From Streptomyces marispadix (GTDB lineage: Bacteria > Actinomycetota > Actinomycetes > Streptomycetales > Streptomycetaceae): a DNA stretch of 64,000 bases. Location of the stretch: contig NZ_JAKWJU010000002.1 in assembly GCF_022524345.1 (NCBI RefSeq), positions 6,562,001 to 6,626,000 of the forward strand, given 5' to 3'. Each line of letters begins with the position of its first letter. The first letter of the stretch is position 1. A model generated the notes under the pieces. It ran no database searches. It had not been told where the DNA came from and saw only the letters and a program-made list of their open reading frames with translations. The translations under genes and the position numbers were made by a program. Below, piece after piece: positions 20,472 to 29,289 of this stretch.

Positions 20472-21302
20472 ATGGAGCTTCACGTGATGACGTTCAACCT
20501 CCGCTTCGCCGACTACGACCCCGCGGTCCCGCACTCATGGCCCGAACGCCGCCCGGCCGTGGCCGCGCTGCTGAGGCAGGAGTCACCGGACGTCGTCGGC
20601 ACCCAGGAGGGCCTCCACCGCCAACTGCGGGAGATCCACGAGGACATGAGGCAGTCCGGGAAGGAGTACGACTGGCTCGGGACGGGCCGGGAGGGCGGCA
20701 GCCGCGGCGAGTTCATGGCGGTCTTCTACGACGCCGGACGGCTGGAGGCCGTCGCGCACGAGGACTTCTGGATAGCCCCGGATCCGCGCAGCGCGGGCGC
20801 GAAGTGGCCCGGCGCGGGTTCTCCGCGGATGGTGACGTGGGTGCGTTTCCATCACCGCAGGAGCGGACGCGGCTTCCACGTGCTCAACACCCATCTGGAC
20901 AATGTGAGCGCCGAGGCCCGTCTCGCGGGCGCACGGCTGCTCGTCGAGCAGATGCGAGACGCAGGCGGCCCGCTTCCGGCGTTCGACACGAGCCTGCCGT
21001 GCGTCGTCATGGGCGACTTCAACGTCCCGGCGCAGAAGGACGACGGCGGGGTCTACGAAACCCTGCTGAGGGACGGCGAGTTGACGGACGTCTTCACCGC
21101 CGCACCGCCGGAGCGCCGCGGCGAGGAGCACCGCACCTGGCACGACTACAAGGGCGCCTCGCCAGGGCCCCGTATCGACTGGATCCTCACCTCGCCCGGC
21201 GTGCGCACCACGTCAGCGAGGGTCAACACCCGTACGCACGAGGGCGGTTACCCCAGCGACCACTTCCCGGTGCAGGCGACCCTGGAGCTCCGGGACGGCT
21301 GA
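20472..21302 (+). CDS. Endonuclease/exonuclease/phosphatase-family protein
   Basis: 276 residues. The EEP fold motifs are all present and in order: MTFNLRF at the start, a QEG metal ligand near 46, NTHLD near 145, GDFN near 180, and the C-terminal SDHFPV. No signal peptide or membrane segment. Members include DNase-I-like nucleases, inositol-phosphate and sphingomyelin phosphodiesterases; this intracellular short form most resembles the general hydrolase group found beside carbohydrate genes, and its substrate is unknown. The start at ATG 20472 lacks a strong ribosome site. Confidence 0.88.
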   Translation: MELHVMTFNLRFADYDPAVPHSWPERRPAVAALLRQESPDVVGTQEGLHRQLREIHEDMRQSGKEYDWLGTGREGGSRGEFMAVFYDAGRLEAVAHEDFWIAPDPRSAGAKWPGAGSPRMVTWVRFHHRRSGRGFHVLNTHLDNVSAEARLAGARLLVEQMRDAGGPLPAFDTSLPCVVMGDFNVPAQKDDGGVYETLLRDGELTDVFTAAPPERRGEEHRTWHDYKGASPGPRIDWILTSPGVRTTSARVNTRTHEGGYPSDHFPVQATLELRDG

Positions 21303-21308
21303 CGGCCC

Positions 21309-21364
21309 CTGCGGGCGGGCAGGTTCGCCGCCCCCGGCCGCCACCCCGCAGGCAACGCCCGCAG
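21309..21364. terminator. Inverted repeat between convergent genes
   Basis: CTGCGGGCG (21309-21317) and CGCCCGCAG (21356-21364) are exact complements lying between the stops of the EEP gene and the minus-strand phosphatase gene. The loop is long, so it is a moderate terminator candidate. Confidence 0.4.
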
Positions 21365-21390
21365 ACAACGGCCCTTCGGCTGCGGAGGCG

Positions 21391-22494
21391 TTACGTCGCA
21401 CGCTCCACCGCGATCACGGCGGCGTCGTCGTCCAGCGGCCCGCCGACATGGCGGGTCAGATCCTGTCGCAGCCGCTTCAGCAGCGTCTCCGGACCGGACT
21501 CCGCCCATCCCGTCATCCGCTCCGCGAGCGGATAGAAGCGCCCGCCGGAGTCACGGGCCTCGGTGATGCCGTCCGTGTACAGCACCAGCAGATCCCCCGC
21601 CTCCAGTTCGAAGGCGTCCACGGCGTAGTCGGCGTGCGCCATGTCGCCGAGCCCCAGCGGCGGCGCGGACAGGTGCGGCTCGACCGGCATGACATGGCCT
21701 TTGCGCAGCAGCAGCGGTGGCGGATGCCCGCAGGTGACGATGCGGCAGCCGCTGTCGTCGTCGGAGATGTCGATCAGCGACGCGGTGATGAACGTCTCCC
21801 GCGCCTGCTCAGTCCTGGACGGCTCGCCCAGGTTCCAGGTGACGCTCTCGTCGAGGAAAGCGGCGGTCTCGGCCAGGTCCGTCCCGGCGCGTACGGCCGC
21901 GCGGAACGCACCCACGAGAAGCGTGGCGTCGCCCACCGCGGACAGGCCCTTTCCCCGTACGTCACCGATGATCAGCCGGGTGCTGGAGGGCGTGCGCGCC
22001 GCGGCGTAGAGGTCGCCGCCGATGCGGGCCTCGGCCTCGGCGGCGATGTAGAGGGAGGCGACCCGAAGCGGCCCGATCCTCGCGGGCAGGGGACGCAGGG
22101 CAAGCTGCTGCGCGGTCTCGGCGACATTCCTGACCTGGGACAGTTCACGCGCGCGGTGCTCCTGCACGGTGCAGAAGATCACCAGGCACACGCCGACCAG
22201 GACCAGGGCGCCGATCTGCGCCTGATGGTTCGCGGAGAAGAGCTGCTGCTTGTCGCGCAGCACCGCGATGAGCGCCTGCGCGGCCACGGCGAGAGCGGCG
22301 ATCACGCCCGTCAGCAGGGGCCCGCCGAACGAGGCGGTGATGGCGGGCGCCGCCACCAGCAGCGGACCCAGATGGATGTCCGGCGGCGCCAGTACGTCGG
22401 CCACGACGACGATCACCAGCCAGGCCAGGGGAAGGGCGGGCATCCAGTAGCTCTCGCGCATGGACTGGTGGAGGTCGGCGAGCCGCTGCGACAT
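21391..22494 (-). CDS. Membrane SpoIIE/PP2C-type serine phosphatase
   Basis: 367 residues. The first 115 residues form a membrane block of about four spans (LPLAWLVIVVVADVLA, LLVAAPAITASFGG, LTGVIAALAVAAQALIAVL, ALVLVGVCLVIFCTV). A cytoplasmic PP2C domain follows with RIGGDLYAA, IGDVRGKGLSAVG, VLYTDGITEA and DDDAAVIAV, which supply the metal-binding aspartates. Such proteins dephosphorylate anti-sigma-factor antagonists. No recognisable sensor domain, so membrane or light/stress input would have to come through the spans. ATG at 22494 with a weak AAGAG upstream. Confidence 0.9.
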   Translation of the reverse strand: MSQRLADLHQSMRESYWMPALPLAWLVIVVVADVLAPPDIHLGPLLVAAPAITASFGGPLLTGVIAALAVAAQALIAVLRDKQQLFSANHQAQIGALVLVGVCLVIFCTVQEHRARELSQVRNVAETAQQLALRPLPARIGPLRVASLYIAAEAEARIGGDLYAAARTPSSTRLIIGDVRGKGLSAVGDATLLVGAFRAAVRAGTDLAETAAFLDESVTWNLGEPSRTEQARETFITASLIDISDDDSGCRIVTCGHPPPLLLRKGHVMPVEPHLSAPPLGLGDMAHADYAVDAFELEAGDLLVLYTDGITEARDSGGRFYPLAERMTGWAESGPETLLKRLRQDLTRHVGGPLDDDAAVIAVERAT

Positions 22495-22806
22495 ATCTAC
22501 TCTTTACCGCTGCTGTGGGCGCCGCGCAGAACGGCGCACCCGGACGTACGCACCGGCCGGCCGCCGTACGACGGCCGCCTCATCGGGCCCACCGCGTCCG
22601 GCGGCGGGCACCGTGCCGGGGCAATCTATGCGCGCTGCGGGGTTTGGGACAGCCGGTCGCCGGATAAACCCGTGGGTCAAGTGCTTCGGACAGCAGGCAC
22701 ATTCGCGGGAGAGCGCCGTTTCGGGCGCCGAGGGCCCGTTGTGCCGTCCGGTCCCCGTCGGTCCTTCCGCGTGCGGCAGCCGTACCCCGACGCAAGGAGC
22801 ACTCTC
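22495..22806. other. Divergent intergenic region, no gene seen
   Basis: 312 bases between the membrane phosphatase and the DUF5133 gene. It must hold both promoters. A GTTTG at about 22640 and CGGATA at 22661 resemble a degenerate SigB-type pair but the second element is poor. No other structure noted. Confidence 0.4.
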
Positions 22807-23034
22807 ATGCTCATGGCACACCCTGCCGTCCTGGCCAAGACACTGGCCCAGTACGAGACCCTGCGGGAACTCCACGCCGAGCACGGCGGAGAGGCGGCCA
22901 GCCAGCGTCTCGACGACGTCGCCTACTCGCTGTGCATCGCGACCGGCACGAGCGACGTCGACGCCGCGGTCATCGCCGCCCGTCACCATCTGCCGGGCGC
23001 CCACACCCGGGACGACTCGCTGCTCGTCGGCTGA
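22807..23034 (+). CDS. DUF5133-type small protein
   Basis: 75 residues. ATG 22807 is preceded by AAGGAG at good spacing; this decides the start against a much longer upstream frame lacking bias. The sequence (VLAKTLAQYETLRELH, ASQRLDDVAYSLCIATGT, AAVIAARHHLPG) matches the small DUF5133 proteins that Streptomyces genomes carry in many copies. The function is unknown. It is predicted to be a helical, soluble protein. It ends just before a strong terminator. Confidence 0.8.
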   Translation: MLMAHPAVLAKTLAQYETLRELHAEHGGEAASQRLDDVAYSLCIATGTSDVDAAVIAARHHLPGAHTRDDSLLVG

Positions 23035-23051
23035 CCCCGGCCCCGGCAGGT

Positions 23052-23106
23052 GCGAAGCGACGCGGCGCGGGGTGGGCGGAACGCGCCGCCCACCCCGCGC
23101 CTTCGC
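23052..23106. terminator. Strong bidirectional terminator
   Basis: Perfect 15-bp arms at 23065-23079 and 23086-23100 (GCGCGGGGTGGGCGG and its complement) with a six-base loop, extended by GCGAAG (23052-23057) / CTTCGC (23101-23106). It sits between the convergent DUF5133 and prpE genes. Confidence 0.85.
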
Positions 23107-23109
23107 CCG

Positions 23110-24999
23110 CTACCCCCGCCGCAACGCGGGCCGCAGCGCCTCCAGCACGCTCGGGTCGTCGATGGTGCTGGGCACCGGCTCGTCGGTGCCGTCGGCGATG
23201 CTCCGCATGGACTTGCGCAGGATTTTCCCCGACCTGGTCTTGGGCAGCGCCGCGACGACAGCCACGTCCTTGAGCGAGGCGACCGCGCCGACCTGGTCGC
23301 GTACGAGCTGGACCAGTTCGTCACGCAGCCGTTCCACGTAGCCCGGCGCGGTGGCGTCGACCCCGGACTTCAGCACCACGAAACCGCGCGGCACCTGCCC
23401 CTTGAGCTGGTCGGCCACCCCGATGACGGCGCACTCCGCCACATCCGGATGGCTCGCCAGCACCTCTTCCATGCCGCCGGTCGACAGGCGGTGGCCCGCG
23501 ACGTTGATGACGTCGTCGGTGCGCCCCATGACGAACAGATAGCCGTCCTCGTCGAGATATCCGCCGTCGCCGGTGAGGTAGTAGCCGTCGTAGGCCGACA
23601 TGTACGACTCGACGAACCTGTCGTCGTCGTTCCACAGCGTCGGCAGCGCGCCCGGAGGCATCGGCAGCTTCGCGACGATGGCGCCGTTGGTGCCCGGCGG
23701 CACCTGCTTGCCGTCGCTGTCGAGGACCTGCACGTCCCAGCCGGGCAGGGGCTTGGTCGGCGAACCGGGCTTGACCGGCAGCAGTTCGATCCCGGCCGGG
23801 TTGGCGACGATGGGCCAGCCGGTCTCCGTCTGCCACCAGTGGTCGATGACGGGGATGTCCAGCAACTGCGAGGCCCAGCGGTAGGTTTCGGGATCGAGCC
23901 GTTCACCGGCGAGGAACAGGTACTTCAGCGACGACAGGTCGTGGCTGCGGGCGAATTCCCCGTCCGGGTCCTCCTTCTTCAGGGCACGGAAGGCGGTCGG
24001 GGCGGTGAACATCGAACGCACCCCGTACTCGGCCGCGACGCGCCAGAACTGGCCCGCATCGGGCGTCCCCACCGGCTTGCCCTCGTAGAGCACCGTCGTC
24101 GCGCCGGCGAGCAGCGGCGCGTAGACGATGTAGGAGTGGCCCACGACCCAGCCGACGTCGGAGGCGGTGAACAGCGTCTGCCCGGGCCCGACGTCGTAGA
24201 CGTTGGCCATGCTCCAGGTCAGGGCGGTCGCATAGCCGCCGCTGTCGCGGACGACGCCCTTGGGCTTCCCGGTGGTCCCGGAGGTGTAGAGGACGTACAG
24301 CGGATCGGTGGAGGCCACCGTCACGCAGTCCGCGGGGGAGGCCGCCGCGCACGCGGTCTCCCAGTCCATGTCGTCCTCGCCCATGGCCGCCTCGGCCTGC
24401 GGGCGCTGGAGGATGATCCGGCGGTCCGGCTTGTGCGAGGCCAGCTCGACCGCCTGGTCCAGAAGAGGCTTGTACTCCACGACGCGTGAGCCCTCGATGC
24501 CGCAGGACGCGGAGACGACGACCTTGGGAGCCGCGTCGTCGATCCGCACGGCGAGTTCCTTCGCCGCGAACCCGCCGAAGACCACGGAGTGCACCGCCCC
24601 CAGCCGCGCGCACGCGAGCATCGCGACGGCCGCCTCCGGCACCATCGGCATGTAGATCACGACCCGGTCGCCCGCCGAGACGCCCGCGTCCCGCAGGACA
24701 CCGGCGAAGACGGCGACGTCGTCGCGGAGCCGCCCGTAGCTGTAGGTCCGCTTCACGCCCGTGACGGGGGAGTCGTAGATCAGCGCGGCCTGCTCGCCGC
24801 GGCCGGCGTCGCAGTGGCGGTCGAGCGCGTTGTGGCAGACGTTCAACTCGCCGTCGGGGAACCAGCGGTAGAAGGGCGGTCGCGAGTCGTCCAGCGCCTT
24901 CGTCGGCGACCTGTGCCAGTCCAGCGCACCGGCCGCTTCCAGCCAGAACCGCTCGCGGTCCGCGACGCTCGCACGGAAGATCTCCTCGTAGTCGCCCAC
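23110..24999 (-). CDS. prpE: Propionyl-CoA synthetase (propionate--CoA ligase)
   Basis: 629 residues from GTG 24999, set by GGAAGGAGG five bases upstream; length fits the PrpE family. It makes propionyl-CoA from propionate, ATP and CoA by way of an acyl-adenylate, in the cytoplasm. Visible motifs: FWLEAAGALDWHRSPTKALD N-terminal ACS domain, VVFGGFAAKELAVRIDDA, the AMP-binding YTSGTTGKPKG followed by VVRDSGGYA (the PrpE-type context), DHWWQTETGWP, YYLTGDGG, MGRTDDVINVAGHRLSTG, and the C-terminal PKTRSGKILRK whose lysine is the acylation-regulated catalytic residue. The tryptophan in the SDVGWVVGHSYIVYAPL stretch is shared by acetyl- and propionyl-CoA synthetases. Propionyl-CoA would feed methylmalonyl-CoA and polyketide or odd-chain fatty acid synthesis. 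Acetate as an alternative substrate cannot be excluded. Confidence 0.9.
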   Translation of the reverse strand: MGDYEEIFRASVADRERFWLEAAGALDWHRSPTKALDDSRPPFYRWFPDGELNVCHNALDRHCDAGRGEQAALIYDSPVTGVKRTYSYGRLRDDVAVFAGVLRDAGVSAGDRVVIYMPMVPEAAVAMLACARLGAVHSVVFGGFAAKELAVRIDDAAPKVVVSASCGIEGSRVVEYKPLLDQAVELASHKPDRRIILQRPQAEAAMGEDDMDWETACAAASPADCVTVASTDPLYVLYTSGTTGKPKGVVRDSGGYATALTWSMANVYDVGPGQTLFTASDVGWVVGHSYIVYAPLLAGATTVLYEGKPVGTPDAGQFWRVAAEYGVRSMFTAPTAFRALKKEDPDGEFARSHDLSSLKYLFLAGERLDPETYRWASQLLDIPVIDHWWQTETGWPIVANPAGIELLPVKPGSPTKPLPGWDVQVLDSDGKQVPPGTNGAIVAKLPMPPGALPTLWNDDDRFVESYMSAYDGYYLTGDGGYLDEDGYLFVMGRTDDVINVAGHRLSTGGMEEVLASHPDVAECAVIGVADQLKGQVPRGFVVLKSGVDATAPGYVERLRDELVQLVRDQVGAVASLKDVAVVAALPKTRSGKILRKSMRSIADGTDEPVPSTIDDPSVLEALRPALRRG

Positions 25000-25227
25000 C
25001 GTGGCCTCCTTCCGGGCGTCCCGCAGCGGCCGCCCGCTCGTGCGTTGTCCTGCGACGGTGAGCGTGCCCTGCCGGGACGGGATCAGGCCCGCCGCCGGGG
25101 CTTTCACCGCCTGGCGGGTACGGCGACGACGATACGGGCACTGCGCACGCCGGATAAGCCTCGCGGACCCTGGCGGCGGCGAAGGTTTCAGCGCGGCGGG
25201 TTCTGCGGCCGGGGCCCGGCAGGGTCG

Positions 25228-25797
25228 CTATGCCCCGCCGTGGGCGTCGAGGAGGACGGCGACCGCGTCACGTGCCTGTAGCGCCGCCTCCGGCGTGCCC
25301 GAGACCGTCGCGACGGTGATCGCTCCGTCGAACAGCACGACGATCTGCGCCGTCACGGCCTCCGGATCGGCGGCGCCGACGCCCTCCACCAGGCTCAGAA
25401 TCCGGGCACGCAGTGCGGCCTTGTGCGTACGAACGACCTCGGCCACCGCGTCCGAGCCCGCGCCGAGTTCGCCGAAGGCGTTGTTGAACGCGCAGCCGCG
25501 GAAGCCGGGTTGACGGAACCAGTCGTGCAGCCACTCGAACATGCCGAGGAGTTGCTCCCTCGGCGAGCCGTAGCCCGCGATGTGCTCCTCCAAGGCGGTG
25601 CGCGAGACCTGGTCGCGGCGGCGCAGATACGCCTCCACGATGGCGCCCTTGGAGGGAAAGCACTGGTAGAGGCGCTTGAGGGAGACACCGGAGGCGTCTC
25701 TTATGCGGTCCACGCCGACGGCCTGCACGCCATGGGCGTAGAAGAGGTCGTCCGCCGCGTCCAACACACGTGTGTCCGGAGGGAGTTCGGTGTCCAT
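25228..25797 (-). CDS. TetR-family transcriptional regulator
   Basis: 189 residues from ATG 25797, preceded by GAGGAGGG. The N-terminal helix-turn-helix reads VLDAADDLFYAHGVQAVGVD then RDASGVSLKRLYQCFPSKGAIVEAYL, typical of TetR. The ligand domain contains WFRQPGFRGCAFNNAF, as in the actinobacterial group near YxaF/LmrA-like regulators. A perfect palindrome lies 56 bases upstream of the start and suggests autoregulation. It is divergent from a DUF817 membrane-protein gene, its most likely second target. Confidence 0.9.
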   Translation of the reverse strand: MDTELPPDTRVLDAADDLFYAHGVQAVGVDRIRDASGVSLKRLYQCFPSKGAIVEAYLRRRDQVSRTALEEHIAGYGSPREQLLGMFEWLHDWFRQPGFRGCAFNNAFGELGAGSDAVAEVVRTHKAALRARILSLVEGVGAADPEAVTAQIVVLFDGAITVATVSGTPEAALQARDAVAVLLDAHGGA

Positions 25798-25852
25798 GTT
25801 CGCCCTCCTCGCCGCTTGATGAGCACCGCTTGGCACTGTAGCCTCCTCGTCG

Positions 25853-25868
25853 GAGAACGGTCGTTCTC
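25853..25868. promoter_or_regulatory. TetR operator candidate
   Basis: GAGAACG-GT-CGTTCTC, a perfect inverted repeat with two-base centre, in the space between the TetR gene and the DUF817 gene. A minus-strand TACAGT (25835-25840) nearby could be the -10 element of the regulator gene. Confidence 0.65.
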
Positions 25869-26002
25869 AAGCCGTCGGGCCGGGCGGACCGGCAAGGGGG
25901 GAGCCACGGCCGGTGGGAGGGGGGCCGCCCGGCCCGGACGGCTGACGACCGGGGTGGGGGCGGCGGTGCGAACCGCGCCGCCGCCCTGAGCGTCCTCCTG
26001 GC

Positions 26003-27034
26003 ATGGACGCGTTCTCGCGGGCGGTGCGCCGGCTGCTGCTCTTCGGGTGGCTTCAGGCGCGCTGCTGTGCCTTCGCCGCCGCGCTGCTCGGCGGCATAGC
26101 GGCCTCGCGCCTGCTGCCCGAACTGCCCGTGGCGCGTTACGACATCGTGCTGGTCTACGGCGTCGTGCTCGCGGTGGTGGCCAGACGCGCGGGCTGGGAC
26201 AGCGGGCGGGACACCGTGGTGATCGCGGGTTGCCACGTCATCGGTCTCCTCTTCGAGCTGGTCAAGGTCCGCCTGGGATCGTGGAGTTACCCCGAAGCGG
26301 CACTGACGAAGATCGGAGGCGTACCGCTGTACGGCGGCTTCCTCTACTCGGCCGTCGGAAGCTACGTCTGCCGGGCCTGGCGACTGCTCGACCTGGGAAT
26401 CACCGGCTACCGGCCGCGCGTCATGGCCGCGCTGTCGGCCGCCGTCTACATCAACTTCTTCACCCACCACTGGCTGCCCGACGCCCGCTGGGTGCTGGCG
26501 CTGCTCATGCTGTACGCGACGGCAGGCACATGGGTGCACTACTCGGTTGGGGCCTGGCGCCCCCGGATGCCCCTGGCACTGGGGTTCACGCTCATCGGCT
26601 TCTTCCTGTGGATCGCCGAGAACGCCGCGACGTACGCCGGTGCGTGGAGCTACCCGGACCAACTGGAGGGCTGGCAGCCGGTGAGCCCCGCGAAGGCGGG
26701 CGCGTGGGCGCTGCTGATCAGCGTCACGTTCGTACTGGCGGCGATGTCGCGGAAGGGGGAAGGCGCCCGGCCCGACGTGGCAGCGCACGACGGCGCGGCG
26801 CACATCGGAACGGCACGCGTCGGAACGGCACGCGTCGGAACGGCGCACGGCGGCTTTGAGGTGAGGCCGCCAACGAGTCCTGGGGGCAGGCGCGTTGCGG
26901 CACGCCAGGGGGAGGCGACGCCCAAGCGGGCGCAGGAGCGTGAGCCGGGGCGGGTCCGGGAACGCGGACCGGAGCACGATCCGGAGTACGAGCCGCAGTA
27001 CCGGCCCGGGCCGCGGCCGCGCGTACCGAGATGA
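26003..27034 (+). CDS. DUF817-family integral membrane protein with repeat-bearing tail
   Basis: 343 residues. Residues 10-250 hold about seven or eight hydrophobic segments and family landmarks SWSYPEAALTKIGGVPLYGGFLYSAVGSY, INFFTHHWLPDARW and AENAATYAGAWSYP, fitting DUF817. The histidine pair and acidic residues in mid-membrane are reminiscent of membrane metalloenzymes, but no function is established. The last 90 residues are a charged cytoplasmic tail: a short repeat (GTARVGTARVGTAHG) followed by Glu/Arg/Pro-rich sequence (EREPGRVRERGPEHDPEYEP). Divergent from the TetR gene, so possibly its target. Confidence 0.8.
   Translation: MDAFSRAVRRLLLFGWLQARCCAFAAALLGGIAASRLLPELPVARYDIVLVYGVVLAVVARRAGWDSGRDTVVIAGCHVIGLLFELVKVRLGSWSYPEAALTKIGGVPLYGGFLYSAVGSYVCRAWRLLDLGITGYRPRVMAALSAAVYINFFTHHWLPDARWVLALLMLYATAGTWVHYSVGAWRPRMPLALGFTLIGFFLWIAENAATYAGAWSYPDQLEGWQPVSPAKAGAWALLISVTFVLAAMSRKGEGARPDVAAHDGAAHIGTARVGTARVGTAHGGFEVRPPTSPGGRRVAARQGEATPKRAQEREPGRVRERGPEHDPEYEPQYRPGPRPRVPR
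26806..26850. repeat. 15-bp tandem repeat inside the DUF817 gene
   Basis: About three copies of a CGGAACGGCACGCGT unit, the last degenerate, encoding GTARV repeats in the cytoplasmic tail. In-frame, so copy number can change without breaking the gene. Confidence 0.75.
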
Positions 27035-27266
27035 GGGCGCCGCACGCCCTACGCCCTACCCGCACCCCGCAGCAGCGGCACACCGCCCGCCTCGCCCCGG
27101 CCCCTGGTCCCCTGGACTCCCGCCGGGGGAGCGGGAATCCGCCGGGCCTCCTCCCTGTTGTGACCTGCGGAGATCGCCTCCGCGGTACCCATGCGGGTGC
27201 GTACGTGAACGAGCCAGGGCGTCCGCGAGGGGGACGTACAGAAGGCGGAACGGAACGGAGAGCCCG

Positions 27267-28172
27267 GTGCGATTCGGCGTCAACATCCTCAACTTCGGTA
27301 CGGGCACGGGACCTTCGACGCTGCTGCGCTGGGCACGCTACGCCGAGGAGCGGGGCTTCGGGTTCGCGATGATCTCCGACCACATCGCGGTCACGCCCGA
27401 GGTCGCCGAGCAGTACGAGGCGCCCTTCTACGATCCGTTCACCACGCTTGCCTGGCTCGCGGGCCGGACCGAGCGCATCGAACTGGGCACCACCGTCACC
27501 GTGCTGCCGTTCCGGCATCCGCTGCTGACCGCCCGCGCCGCGGCGAACATCGACAGGTTCAGCGGCGGGCGCCTCATCCTGGGCGTAGGGGTGAGCTGGA
27601 GCGAGAGCGAGTACCGGGCGCTGGGGGTCGACTACCGGCGGCGCGGTGCGATCACCGACGAGTATCTGGACGTCGTCACCAGGGCGTGGCGGCACGAACG
27701 GATCTCCCACCACGGCGAGTTCGTGTCCTTCGACGATGTGGCGACCGGGCCGCTGCCGCTGCGCGTGCCGCCGGTGTGGGTCGGCGGCGCCAGCAGGGCC
27801 GCGCTGCGCCGAGCCGTCAGACACGGTGACGCATGGCATCCGCTCAACCAGCGCATGCGCTTCTACCGCGAGCAGGGCCTTCCCGCGCTGCGCCGCATCG
27901 CCGACGAGGAGGAGCGGCCCGTACCGGCGTTCGCTCCCCGGCTGCCGCTGCTGCTGACCGACTCGCCGCTGGAGGAGGACGAGCGCCTGGCGGGCCAGGG
28001 GACGCTCGGCCAGATCAGGAGCGATCTGGACGGCCTCGCCGAACTGGGCGCCACACACGTCCTGTTCGACACCTACCGGGGCGAACCGTCCTCGATGCGG
28101 CCCCAGCAGGAGGACGAGCGCCTGCTGGAGACGGTCGCCGATTACGCACTGGGCTCCTACGGCGGCGACTGA
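27267..28172 (+). CDS. LLM-class flavin/F420-dependent oxidoreductase
   Basis: 301 residues starting at GTG 27267 (GGAG upstream); the preceding open frame has no bias. Luciferase-like monooxygenase fold: VRFGVNILNFGTG start, RWARYAEERGFGFAMISDH, LGTTVTVLPFRHPLLTARAAA, GRLILGVGVSWSESEY (cofactor-binding glycine region), PPVWVGGAS. In actinomycetes this subgroup usually uses F420, less often FMN; the substrate is unknown. It is followed 225 bases later by an aldo/keto reductase on the same strand. Confidence 0.87.
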   Translation: MRFGVNILNFGTGTGPSTLLRWARYAEERGFGFAMISDHIAVTPEVAEQYEAPFYDPFTTLAWLAGRTERIELGTTVTVLPFRHPLLTARAAANIDRFSGGRLILGVGVSWSESEYRALGVDYRRRGAITDEYLDVVTRAWRHERISHHGEFVSFDDVATGPLPLRVPPVWVGGASRAALRRAVRHGDAWHPLNQRMRFYREQGLPALRRIADEEERPVPAFAPRLPLLLTDSPLEEDERLAGQGTLGQIRSDLDGLAELGATHVLFDTYRGEPSSMRPQQEDERLLETVADYALGSYGGD

Positions 28173-28397
28173 GCGGCTGCGACCGCTGCCGAGCGCACGG
28201 CGCCACGCGCGAGGCGGCTCGCCCCGACGCTGCGCCTGCCCAACCGCTCCGCACCCGCCGCGAATACCGCATCTCCGGCGTAGGGCTGTGCCGTGCGTGA
28301 TGCCGGTGACGCACTCCGTAAAGTAAGCCCCAGGTCCGCGACACCCGGTGAAAGGCCAGGCCGGGGAGCTGAGTCACCGAGGATTGAGGAACGCAGC

Positions 28398-29225
28398 GTG
28401 AGCACCCGCCCCGAAGTCACCCTGAACAACGGAATCCGTATGCCGCAGCTCGGTTTCGGCGTCTACCAGGTGCCGGAAGCCGAGACGCAGAGCGTGGTCG
28501 CCTACGCCCTGGAAGTCGGCTACCGCAGCATCGACACGGCCGCCCTGTACAAGAACGAGGCGGGCACGGGCCGTGCGCTGGCCGCGTCCGGCATTCCGCG
28601 CGAAGAGCTGTTCGTGACGACGAAGTTGTGGAACACCGACCACGGGTATGACGCCGCCCTGCGCGCCTTCGACACGTCGCTGACGAAGCTGGGCCTGGAG
28701 TACGTGGACCTCTACCTCATCCACTGGCCGCTGCCCGCGCGGAATCTCTACGTGGAGACATGGCGGGCCCTGGAGAAGATCCACGCCGAGGGGCGGGCCA
28801 GGGCGATCGGCGTCTCCAACTTCCACCCCGCGCATCTGCGGCGCCTCACGCAGCAGGCCGACGTCGTACCGGCGGTCAACCAGATCGAACTCCATCCTCG
28901 CCTCCAGCAGCGGGCGTTGAGGGCGTTCGACTCCGATCTCGGCATCGCCACCGAGGCGTGGTCGCCGCTCGGCCGGAACAACGGGGTGCTGGACGACCCG
29001 GCGGTCGCCCGCATCGCGGAGAAGCACGGCAGGACCCCCGCGCAGGTCGTGCTGCGCTGGCACCTCCAGCTCGGGAACATCGTCATCCCCAAGTCGGCGA
29101 CGCCCTCACGCGTCCGGGAGAACCTCAACGTCTTCGACTTCCAGCTCGACGGCAACGACCTCGCCGACATGGACTCGCTGGAGACCGGCGAACGCGTAGG
29201 GCCGGACCCCGACACCTTCGGCTGA
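28398..29225 (+). CDS. Aldo/keto reductase, 2,5-diketogluconate-reductase-like
   Basis: 275 residues from GTG 28398 (the ribosome site is weak). AKR (beta/alpha)8 enzyme using NADPH. The start TLNNGIRMPQLGFGVYQV, RSIDTAALYKNE with catalytic Asp and Tyr, TTKLWNTDHGY with catalytic Lys, LIHWPLP with catalytic His, and the C-terminal NADPH-binding IPKSATPSRVRENLNVFDF are all present. This is the AKR5/DkgA-like branch that reduces small carbonyls and keto sugars. It converges on a second, different AKR gene over a strong hairpin. Confidence 0.9.
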   Translation: MSTRPEVTLNNGIRMPQLGFGVYQVPEAETQSVVAYALEVGYRSIDTAALYKNEAGTGRALAASGIPREELFVTTKLWNTDHGYDAALRAFDTSLTKLGLEYVDLYLIHWPLPARNLYVETWRALEKIHAEGRARAIGVSNFHPAHLRRLTQQADVVPAVNQIELHPRLQQRALRAFDSDLGIATEAWSPLGRNNGVLDDPAVARIAEKHGRTPAQVVLRWHLQLGNIVIPKSATPSRVRENLNVFDFQLDGNDLADMDSLETGERVGPDPDTFG

Positions 29226-29228
29226 CCG

Positions 29229-29289
29229 GAGCAGACAGACGGCGGGCGGGCCTGAAGCGGGGGCGGGCCCGCCGTCCGCGCGTCTGCTC
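29229..29289. terminator. Long bidirectional hairpin between two AKR genes
   Basis: Outer arms GAGCAGAC (29229-29236) / GTCTGCTC (29282-29289) and inner arms GACGGCGGGC (29238-29247) / GCCCGCCGTC (29267-29276). It directly follows the upstream stop and overlaps the stop codon of the facing gene. Confidence 0.8.

Noticed and set aside
27035..27266. Short reading frames before the LLM oxidoreductase
   Set aside because: No codon bias or ribosome site; treated as untranslated space.
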